From: Bdellovibrio bacteriovorus
GTDB lineage: Bacteria; Bdellovibrionota; Bdellovibrionia; Bdellovibrionales; Bdellovibrionaceae
Assembly: GCF_025558485.1 (NCBI RefSeq)
Contig: NZ_CP102930.1
Span: 2,666,001-2,730,000, forward strand
Direction of reading: 5' to 3'
Length of the DNA: 64,000 nucleotides
Part shown: positions 35,246 through 42,323 of the stretch, piece by piece
Position numbering within the stretch: the first letter of the stretch is position 1
Layout of the letters: every line of letters starts with the position of its first letter
Program-made: the position numbers and the translations under genes
The notes under the pieces: generated by a model
Told to the model about the DNA's origin: nothing
What the model saw: the letters and a program-made list of their open reading frames with translations, nothing else
Database searches by the model: none

Positions 35246-35746
35246 CTACTTTTCTTTTTCAAAGGCCTTAATCACATCTTCAGTCATATCTGCATCTGGA
35301 GTTGCGTAAAGAACCATTTGAGAGTTTTCGATCACCAAAGTGTAGCCTTTGTCTTTAGCCAGCTTGGTGATGACTTTTTTCATTTTTTCCAGAATCGGAG
35401 CCGTCAATTCGCGCTCTTTCTTTTGGATTTCCAGCTGGCTTTTGCCAACCACATCACGATACTTCAGCATTTCTTCCTGAAACTCAGCTTGTTTTTTACC
35501 AAGAGCTTCTTCGGAAAGAACAGACTTTTTCTTTTCAAGGTCTTCACCCATCTTTTTCAAGTCAGCTTCTTTTTTCTCAAGCTCTTTTTTCTTTTTGTTG
35601 AACTCAGTTTCAAGTTCAGTTTTTGCTTTCTTACCAGCAGAAGTGGACTGAATAGCTTTTTGCATATCAACGAATCCAACTTTTGTCTCTGCTTGCGCCA
35701 AAGATGCCGTCAATAGCATGCTTAGCACGATCAACATTTTTTTCAT
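35246..35746 (-). CDS. skp: Periplasmic OmpH/Skp-like chaperone
   Basis: 166 residues with a signal peptide (MKKMLIVLSMLLTASLAQA) and a long Lys/Glu-rich coiled coil (about 45-115) between two short strands (KVGFVDMQKAIQ and YTLVIENSQMVLYA), the Skp fold. It holds unfolded outer-membrane proteins in the periplasm for delivery to BamA, encoded just upstream. An AAGGAGG site 8 bases before the ATG fixes the start; the TTG two codons earlier is rejected. Confidence 0.93.
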   Translation of the reverse strand: MKKMLIVLSMLLTASLAQAETKVGFVDMQKAIQSTSAGKKAKTELETEFNKKKKELEKKEADLKKMGEDLEKKKSVLSEEALGKKQAEFQEEMLKYRDVVGKSQLEIQKKERELTAPILEKMKKVITKLAKDKGYTLVIENSQMVLYATPDADMTEDVIKAFEKEK

Positions 35747-35782
35747 TCCCAAATCCTCCTTAAAGGTTTTCTAAAATTTGTT

Positions 35783-35885
35783 AAGTCCAGCTTATGCGCC
35801 TGAAGGCGCCTCAGCATCCTGCGCCGGAGCGCGAGTCCAGTCTGCGCGTCTGCCGACGCTCCGACATCCTCGGCGGAGCCGCCTA
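35783..35885. repeat. Two tandem about 49-base hairpin units between bamA and skp
   Basis: Read on the minus strand, two diverged units follow the bamA stop. Each has a short GC hairpin (GGCGG-CT-CCGCC; GCGC-TCCG-GCGC), a GAGGATG or AGGATG box, a second hairpin (GCGTC-GGCA-GACGC; GCGCC-TTCA-GGCGC) and ends in CTGGAC. Stem bases differ between units but pairing is kept. They may tune the bamA/skp transcript ratio or RNA stability. Confidence 0.65.
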
Positions 35886-38273
35886 GAACGACGGGCCGAT
35901 GGAGAATTCGAAGACGGTCGCGTCGTGATAGATTGAGTTGCGGTTCAGTGGGAAGCCCCATTCGAAGCGCAAGACCCCGATTGGAGAGTACCAACGGATA
36001 CCGAAACCAACGTCAGCGAAGAATTTATCATCTGTAAGAAGATCATCCGCCGCACCGACATCGAAGAATCCAGCTCCCATGATGCCAGCTTCCTTCACCA
36101 AAGGGAACTGTAATTCCGTCTGGTACATCGCCTGCTGAACACCACCATAGAAACGCATGGATTCAGCTTTGGCCTTTTCAGGTCCCAAAGTCGGCAGAAG
36201 CTCATCATAGATCATCTTGGACTGTTTCATTTTTCCCACACGGTAGGAACGGTAACCACGCAATGAGTACGGGCCTCCCAGCAAATACAATTCACTGAAG
36301 GGCACTTCCTGGCCTTCCAAAGAGTCGATGCGGGCATATTGGATGTTATTTCGCCACACCACATCCCAGAACAAATTCTTGTAGTAACGGAAGTTCGCCG
36401 TTCCGCGAGTGTATTTCAGATCTCCACCCAGACCGGCGTATTCGTAAGAACCGCTCGTATAAATACCCTTGCTTGGCATCTGGCGGTCATTACGCGTGTC
36501 ATACTCGATACTGGCAGTCAAAGAACTGGTAACGCCGGAAGCGGTCTTCAACGGGAACAAATCCGGATCGGTGATCAGCTTGCCGTTTTCGTATTTTTCC
36601 TCAAGCTCAGTATCGTCGTATTTGTACTTCAGGAAACCGCGCGTGTATTCGGCAATAGGATGACCCAAACGGATCGCGCCCCCACGGTGATTTTCGTCAT
36701 AGTCCACACGACCGGAGTTCGCACTCTGATAAATGTCCGCACCCAAGGACCACAAAGTGTCGCGGAAGTATGGCTCGGTGAAGGACAAACTGTAGTAACT
36801 GCCCGTGTTGCTCAAGTTCAGAGACGCGCCCAGATTCTGACCTTTACCCAGGAAGTTGGCCTGATTCACAGACCCCTGCAATGTGAACCCCTGAGACGTA
36901 CCGTAACCGGCCCCCACCTGGATCTGTCCGGTGTTACGCTCTTTCACGGCGATATCAACATTCATCACTTCTGTACGCTCAGGATCAATGGAGGTCTTGA
37001 AGTTCACCTCCTCAAAGAAGCCCAGACGCTGGATGTTCTCCAAAGACTGACGACGGCGGGTTTCGTTGTACAACTCGCCCTCGTGCACTTTCAGCTCCCG
37101 ACGAATCACTTTATCGCGAGTTTTGGTGTTGCCAACCATATTGATCTTACCGAAGTAAACTTTGTTGCCTTTGTCGAATTCAAAGACCAGATCCACACGA
37201 CGTTCTTTGTCGTTGAAGCGCGTACGCGGAATCACGTTGGCATAAGCGTAACCAAGATCTCCGTACTTCGCCGTCAGCTCACTGATGTCTTTTTGCAATA
37301 CATCGTAAGCAAATACACCGTTGTCATCGATACTGATCACTTCACGCAGTTCAGATTTTGGAAACAGCAGGTCGCCCGCAAAATCCACGTCGCCGACATT
37401 GTATTGCTCACCTTCCTCGATACGGATGGTGATGTAGATGTTTTTCTTATCCGGAGTCACAGTGACCTGAGGTCGGTCCACCTTGGCCTGAACATAACCC
37501 TGATTCCAGTAAAGGAAGCGCAGAATCTGCACGTCACGTTCAAACATTTCCTGCTTGTATTGGCCGGAACCACTTAAGCCCGAGAAGAAGCCACCTTCAG
37601 AGGTTAGCATTTTGGATTTCAGAGCGCTGTCACCCAGATGTTTATTACCCAGGAAAGTGATCTTTTTCACTTTCACTTTGTCATTTTCACGAACCTTGAA
37701 AACCAAACGAACCGTTTCGTCCTTGGTCACTTCCTGGACTTCGTAATCCACTTTTGCCAGGAAGAAACCCTTGTCCTCGTATAGCTTTTGGATTTTCTCC
37801 ACGGCCTCTTTGACTTTGGCCATATTCAAAAGCTGATACGCCTTGATACCGGAAGCATCCGCCATGTCTTCAGCTTTGACTTCGCTGTTGCCTTCGTAAG
37901 CGATTTCCACGATGGAAGGCTTTTCCAAAACCTTGTAAGTCAAAGTGACTTCTTTACCGGTCACTTGACGGCTGACTTCGATGTCGTTGAAGAAGCCTAG
38001 ATTGAACAAAGAAAGAACATCCGCACGAATATGATCGGCAGAATATTGCTCGCCCACTTTGGTGGTGATTTTGGCAAGGATAGCGTCTTTTTCAATCTTG
38101 CGGTTGCCGGATACTTCAATTGTTTTAATAATCAGCCCGGAAGAAACCTCAGCCGCTGCTGTTTGCACAGGAGCCTTCGACTTCGTGGTTTTCTTTTTCG
38201 CCGGTGCCGCCACAACGGTGGAAGTTAAGAATGTGATTAACAGTGCACAAAGAAGCTTACTCAAAGTTCCCAT
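35883..38273 (-). CDS. bamA: Outer-membrane protein assembly factor BamA
   Basis: 796 residues: signal peptide ending VVAA, a Lys-rich linker, five POTRA domains (about 45-430, including LTYKVLEKPSIVEIAYEGN and the VRLVFKVREN repeats) and a 16-strand beta-barrel with the family motif LGGPYSLRGYR and C-terminal aromatic residue (FEFSIGPSF). It inserts outer-membrane proteins. It is upstream of skp in the same direction, with lolD, lolC and prfB further upstream. The start ATG has a GGGGA stretch before it. Confidence 0.96.
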   Translation of the reverse strand: MGTLSKLLCALLITFLTSTVVAAPAKKKTTKSKAPVQTAAAEVSSGLIIKTIEVSGNRKIEKDAILAKITTKVGEQYSADHIRADVLSLFNLGFFNDIEVSRQVTGKEVTLTYKVLEKPSIVEIAYEGNSEVKAEDMADASGIKAYQLLNMAKVKEAVEKIQKLYEDKGFFLAKVDYEVQEVTKDETVRLVFKVRENDKVKVKKITFLGNKHLGDSALKSKMLTSEGGFFSGLSGSGQYKQEMFERDVQILRFLYWNQGYVQAKVDRPQVTVTPDKKNIYITIRIEEGEQYNVGDVDFAGDLLFPKSELREVISIDDNGVFAYDVLQKDISELTAKYGDLGYAYANVIPRTRFNDKERRVDLVFEFDKGNKVYFGKINMVGNTKTRDKVIRRELKVHEGELYNETRRRQSLENIQRLGFFEEVNFKTSIDPERTEVMNVDIAVKERNTGQIQVGAGYGTSQGFTLQGSVNQANFLGKGQNLGASLNLSNTGSYYSLSFTEPYFRDTLWSLGADIYQSANSGRVDYDENHRGGAIRLGHPIAEYTRGFLKYKYDDTELEEKYENGKLITDPDLFPLKTASGVTSSLTASIEYDTRNDRQMPSKGIYTSGSYEYAGLGGDLKYTRGTANFRYYKNLFWDVVWRNNIQYARIDSLEGQEVPFSELYLLGGPYSLRGYRSYRVGKMKQSKMIYDELLPTLGPEKAKAESMRFYGGVQQAMYQTELQFPLVKEAGIMGAGFFDVGAADDLLTDDKFFADVGFGIRWYSPIGVLRFEWGFPLNRNSIYHDATVFEFSIGPSF

Positions 38274-38426
38274 TCCCCATCATCGGGCCCCGCCCGGATT
38301 TTTAAAAATCTATAAGATTTCTAAGTACTTACAATTTCGATGAAGAATCGTAACTTAAGACCAAGGTCCTGTCAAAGCCGCAAAGCACAACCCCCACAAA
38401 AAAGACCAGAACACCTGAGGACAGAG

Positions 38427-38527
38427 AAGGCTTCAGCCGCAAGGCGGAGGGGTCCCGCCGAAGCGGAGGCGTGCTCATGCACGTCGGAGCGAAGGTGGTC
38501 CCCCGACAACGCAGTCGGATGGGGCCT
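38427..38527. repeat. Structured dispersed repeat, copy B (REP-like)
   Basis: About 100 bases made of CCGC-AAGG-CGG, CCGCCGAAGCGG, CGTGC-TCAT-GCACG and CCGAC-AACGCA-GTCGG hairpins in a row. It shares block order and wording with copy A near 12.2 kb (GCAAGGCGGAG, GGCGTGCTCA, GCACGTCG, CGACAACGCAGTCG), although the outer stems differ. It lies in the 269-base gap between lolD and bamA. The rest of that gap holds the AT-rich bamA upstream region. Confidence 0.7.
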
Positions 38528-38542
38528 TATCGGCCCTCAGGC

Positions 38543-39226
38543 TCAGGATTGCCATTGGCCGTCTTTCATTCGATAAACCTTCGGAAATCGCGTCGCAAAC
38601 GTCAGATCATGGGTCACAATCACCAGCGCGAGCTTCATTTCTTCCTTCAGGCGGAAAAACAGCTCCTGAATCTTGCCGCTGGTATGGGAATCCAAATTCC
38701 CGGTGGGCTCATCGGCGAACAGAATCTTCGGATGCCGCACCAAGGCACGAGCAATGGCCACACGCTGCAATTCCCCGCCAGAAAGCTGATTGGGGTGATG
38801 ATCGCGGCGATCTGCAAGACCCATAAAATCCAAAAGTTGCAGTGCTTTTTCGCGCGCAGCTTTAATGGACTCCCCGCCCACCCGACACGGAATCATGACA
38901 TTTTCGACGGCCGTGAATTCGGTCAAAAGATGGTGAGACTGAAAAACGAAACCCATCTCTGCGTTGCGGAAACGGGACAGCTCTTCGTCGTTCATCGCCA
39001 GCAGGTCACGGCCTTCGCAGTAAAGCTCACCCTTGTTGGGACGATCCAAAGTTCCCATGATTTGCAGCAATGTGCTTTTCCCGGCCCCCGAGGCCCCCAG
39101 AATGGCAAAGGCTTCCCCTTGGCGGATGTCCAAACTGACGCCCCTAAGAATTTCCAACTCTCCCACACCCTGAGCATAGGATTTGTGAATATCAATGGCG
39201 CGCAGAAGAATATTCTCATCACTCAC
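38543..39226 (-). CDS. lolD: Lipoprotein-release ABC transporter ATPase LolD
   Basis: 227 residues with Walker [10 protein letters not shown], signature LSGGELQR, Walker [13 protein letters not shown] and the switch His in VTHDLTFA. It supplies energy for extracting lipoproteins from the inner membrane with LolC/E. The GTG start overlaps the stop of lolC (GTGAGTGA) with GGAGG upstream; a longer frame inside lolC is rejected. The gene order lolC-lolD matches a single permease gene doing both LolC and LolE roles. Confidence 0.93.
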   Translation of the reverse strand: MSDENILLRAIDIHKSYAQGVGELEILRGVSLDIRQGEAFAILGASGAGKSTLLQIMGTLDRPNKGELYCEGRDLLAMNDEELSRFRNAEMGFVFQSHHLLTEFTAVENVMIPCRVGGESIKAAREKALQLLDFMGLADRRDHHPNQLSGGELQRVAIARALVRHPKILFADEPTGNLDSHTSGKIQELFFRLKEEMKLALVIVTHDLTFATRFPKVYRMKDGQWQS

Positions 39227-40448
39227 TTCGCAGGCCCTCCACCGGGTCCAGCTTCGCACCACGGCGAGCCGGAGCTATCGTTGCGATCAAACAAACAAGC
39301 AGTGTCGCAACACAAATTGCGATGCTATCGACAAAACGAATTTGCAGTTTAATATTTTCCAGACGATACACTTCGCCGGAAATCAGGTTCAGACTGCTTT
39401 GCAGCCATTCAAACAAATAGGCAATGCCAATCCCCACCAGGAACCCCAGCACCAGTCCCACCGTGCCCATGAAAAGCCCCTGGAAAATAAAAATCTTCTG
39501 GATGTCTTTGCGTGAAAGACCGACTGTTTTTAAAATCGCAATATCCTTGTAACGACGAAGCACATTCATGGACAAAGTTGCTGACACATTGAAAGCCGCC
39601 ACAATCGTGATCACCAGAACCACAAAGAAAATTCCCGGACGTTCCACATTGATGGCTTCAAAAAGATTTTCATTGGAATCCCGCCAGTCGCGCACCCAGT
39701 ACGGAGACCCCAGTGTGGCACTTAAATTAAACGCCGCCTCACGCGCATGATCCACATCCTCCAGACGCAGAATCAAACCCGAATAACGATCGCCAATATC
39801 CGCCAGGGTTTGCGTGGCCTTCAGATCCGCCAGAATAAACCGTTCGTTCCAGTCGTGTTTTCCCAGATCCAAAATTCCCTGAATCTTAAAAGCCCCCACC
39901 CGGCGCTGGAATTTGGACGGATCCACTGAATCTGCCACCGGAACAACAACGCGGAAGGTGTCGCCGACTTTCAAATCCATTTTCTGCGCCAGATTTTTAC
40001 CCAATAGCGCCAAAGGAATGTCACTGGGCTCGGAAAGATTATCAGAACCGCTTAAGGTGCGACGTTTGAAATTCAGAACCTGATTGACCCGGTCTGTATC
40101 CACACCCTGAATCAAAACCCCGGAAATCTGACCCTTGTGAGCCAGCACCGCCTCGATAAACACAAATCGCGTGGAACTAACCAAAGTGGGTTCCGCTTTG
40201 CGAATGCGCTCTTCCAGTTCTTTCCAGTCATCGGGAAAACGCGAACGTTTCACAACCTGCACGTGGCCGGAAACTTCGGCCATGGCGGTTTTCAGGGTGT
40301 TTTCAAAACCGCTCATCACCGCCATGGATGCGACCAAGGCTGCCACTCCCAGCACCAGACCCAACAAGGCCAACGGCGCCGATCCACCAAACAATGTCTG
40401 GCGGGAAAAAAGCAATCTTGCGGCAATCCACGGAAGTGATGACTTCAC
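39219..40448 (-). CDS. lolC: Lipoprotein-release ABC transporter permease LolC/E
   Basis: 409 residues with one N-terminal membrane helix (about 25-47), a large periplasmic MacB/PCD-type domain (about 50-265) and three C-terminal helices (about 280-390) with the FtsX core. The opening PWIAARLLFSRQ and MAVMSGFENTLK are LolC/E features. Only one such permease is present here, so it may act as a homodimer (LolF type). The GTG start overlaps the prfB stop (GTGA). Confidence 0.92.
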   Translation of the reverse strand: MKSSLPWIAARLLFSRQTLFGGSAPLALLGLVLGVAALVASMAVMSGFENTLKTAMAEVSGHVQVVKRSRFPDDWKELEERIRKAEPTLVSSTRFVFIEAVLAHKGQISGVLIQGVDTDRVNQVLNFKRRTLSGSDNLSEPSDIPLALLGKNLAQKMDLKVGDTFRVVVPVADSVDPSKFQRRVGAFKIQGILDLGKHDWNERFILADLKATQTLADIGDRYSGLILRLEDVDHAREAAFNLSATLGSPYWVRDWRDSNENLFEAINVERPGIFFVVLVITIVAAFNVSATLSMNVLRRYKDIAILKTVGLSRKDIQKIFIFQGLFMGTVGLVLGFLVGIGIAYLFEWLQSSLNLISGEVYRLENIKLQIRFVDSIAICVATLLVCLIATIAPARRGAKLDPVEGLRSE

Positions 40449-41576
40449 GAAGGCTGACCTTCTGCCTGAAGCGTGGATTTCAGATATTCCATGATAAAAC
40501 CATCCAAATCCCCGTCCATCACGTCATCCACCTGATTGGTTTCATAATCTGTGCGATGGTCTTTCACCATCTGATACGGATGCATGACGTAAGAGCGAAT
40601 CTGCGAACCCCATTCATTGGCTTTTTTCTGGGAGTTCATCGCGTCTTTTTCGGCGTTGCGCTTTTCAATTTCCATTTCATAAAGACGGGCCTTCAACATT
40701 TTCAGCGCTTTTTCACGGTTCTGAATTTGCGAACGTTCCACCTGACAGGTCACGATCACACCCGTCGGAATGTGCGTCATACGAACCGCAGAATCTGTTC
40801 TGTTGACGTGCTGACCACCGGCCCCGCTGGCACGGAAGGTATCGACTTTTAAATCCTCCGGACGCACCTCGATATTGATGTCGTCATCGACCTCTGCCCA
40901 AGCAAAGACTGACGCAAAAGAAGTGTGGCGGCGGGCATTGGAATCAAACGGGGAAATACGCACCAGACGATGCACTCCGGATTCCGCCTTCAAGTATCCA
41001 TAAGCATAAGGGCCTTCGATCAATAGCGTGCAAGACTTGATCCCCGCACCCTCGCCCTCGGTCATTTCAATCACCTGCACTTTGAAATCATGCTTATCCG
41101 CATAGCGCGTGTACATACGCAGCAACATCGACGCCCAGTCGCAGGACTCTGTTCCACCCGCGCCGGAGTTGATAGATAGGTAGGAACTGTTGCTGTCCAG
41201 CTCTCCATTCAGAACCCGCTTCAGTTCCAAATCCTGGCCCAGTTTTTCCAGTGCCAGAACTTCTGTTTTAGCTTCACCAAAGCTGCCTTCATCGTGAGCT
41301 TCTTCGGCCATTTCCAAAAGGACTTTGGCGTCACTGAGACGACTGGCAAAGGTGTCGAATTCTCCTACGGCTCTTTCCAGCAGCGTTTTTTCTTTATTGA
41401 GCTTTTGCATTTCGGCCGGTTTTTCCCACAGTGCGGGGTTTTCGGCCTGAATGGAGATTTCTTCCAGACGCTTTTTCTTGCGATCTAAGTCAAAGATACC
41501 CCCGAAGCTCCTTGGAAAAGGCTTCGAGAGACACAATTTTACTTTTAATTTCAGAGGCTTCAGTAACGATAGACAT
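40445..41576 (-). CDS. prfB: Peptide chain release factor 2 (programmed +1 frameshift)
   Basis: RF2 terminates translation at UGA and UAA. The first 28 codons (MSIVTEASEIK...) run into an in-frame TGA at 41490-41492; a +1 shift at CTT-T-GAC joins them to the 348-codon main frame, giving about 376 residues. The main frame contains the SPF codon-recognition tripeptide (ISPFDSNARR) and the GAGGQHVNRTDSAVR catalytic loop. The gene leads into lolC with a GTGA overlap. A sigma-70-like promoter places the transcript start at the A of the ATG, so the mRNA may be leaderless. Confidence 0.95.
41485..41508 (-). promoter_or_regulatory. RF2 programmed frameshift site
   Basis: On the minus strand the sequence CGGGGGTATCTTTGAC contains the Shine-Dalgarno-like GGGGG, the slippery CTT codon, the in-frame TGA and the following C. 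This is the same arrangement as in E. coli prfB. Low RF2 makes ribosomes pause at TGA and slip +1. Confidence 0.95.
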
Positions 41577-41582
41577 AGGCCC

Positions 41583-41610
41583 AGTGTAATCACCAAGCCC
41601 CGGCTGTCAA
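41583..41610 (-). promoter_or_regulatory. Sigma-70-like promoter of prfB
   Basis: On the minus strand a perfect -35 TTGACA, a 16-base spacer and -10 TACACT are followed by six bases (GGGCCT) and then the prfB ATG, so the predicted +1 is the start codon itself. Confidence 0.7.
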
Positions 41611-41656
41611 AAGAAAAACGCCTTCGAGAGAAGGGAGGGGATATCTCTCGAAGGCG
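41611..41656 (-). terminator. Strong hairpin terminator just upstream of the prfB promoter
   Basis: A 13-base-pair perfect stem (CGCCTTCGAGAGA with TCTCTCGAAGGCG) is followed on the minus strand by TTTTTCTTTT, which runs into the prfB -35 box. It isolates prfB from upstream transcription. A possible promoter 30 bases before it (TTGAGG, 17 bases, TATTAG at 41680-41685) would give a short RNA of about 60 bases. Confidence 0.8.
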
Positions 41657-41849
41657 GAAGTCAGGGACGACACAAATGCCTAATACAAACGCAGTGCCAA
41701 CCCCTCAAACTTCGACCATTCGCAATATACTCCTGTCCAACCCCACTCTAACGGGACCCTCGCCCCATTTGACCAAGGTTTCAACAAAAGCACTGCCGCA
41801 AAAGGACCTTTTCCGTCCTTCCGAGGCGCTTTCCAAATTCAGATCAATT

Positions 41850-41884
41850 TAAAAGGAAAAAGAGCCCCTATCGGGCAGAGATTT
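41850..41884 (-). terminator. Terminator overlapping the ybeY stop
   Basis: GCCC-GATA-GGGGC around the stop codon is followed on the minus strand by TCTTTTTCCTTTT. The stem is short, so it is only moderately supported. The 200 bases beyond, down to the prfB terminator, hold no gene that I can see. Confidence 0.5.
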
Positions 41885-42320
41885 TTTTCAAAAGGACTTC
41901 AAAGGCCGCATCCTGAATGCCAAACATTTCACGTGCATCCTTTTCATTGGTTTCATGGTCGTAACCCAATAAATGAAGGACTCCATGCAACAGCATATAA
42001 CCCAGTTCCTGCTGATAAGTCAGACCGTGTTCGGCGGCCTGACGCTTTAGCACCTCAGGGCACAGCACCAGTTCCCCCAGTGACGAAGAGTCCATCGAAT
42101 CAAAACTTAAAACATCCGTGGCGTAATCCTTACCACGGAATTCTTTATTGATTTTCTGTGCTGGTTTTTTATCCAAGAACACCAGGGTCAATTCGCGATG
42201 TGCCTGATCTGAACTGATAACTTTACGTCTCTTTAGCTCCGCGGTCAGCAGTTCCATCCAGTTTTGAATGAACTTTCTTGGAGCCGCGTGTTTGGACTCA
42301 TTAACAATCAAAACTTCCAT
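41868..42320 (-). CDS. ybeY: Endoribonuclease YbeY
   Basis: 150 residues ending in the zinc site HGVLHLLGYDHETNEKD (three His ligands), with the upstream LTLVFLDKKPAQKINKEFRGKDYATDVLSF stretch typical of the family. YbeY takes part in 16S rRNA 3' maturation and ribosome quality control. It follows the 7TM-HD gene by three bases, an arrangement found in many bacteria, often with phoH, which is absent here. Confidence 0.95.
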   Translation of the reverse strand: MEVLIVNESKHAAPRKFIQNWMELLTAELKRRKVISSDQAHRELTLVFLDKKPAQKINKEFRGKDYATDVLSFDSMDSSSLGELVLCPEVLKRQAAEHGLTYQQELGYMLLHGVLHLLGYDHETNEKDAREMFGIQDAAFEVLLKKISAR

Positions 42321-42323
42321 GAA

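Noticed and set aside
36339..37577. A 412-codon plus-strand frame antisense to bamA
   Set aside because: It lies wholly inside bamA, has no family resemblance and no ribosome binding site; it is a by-product of codon bias in the real gene.
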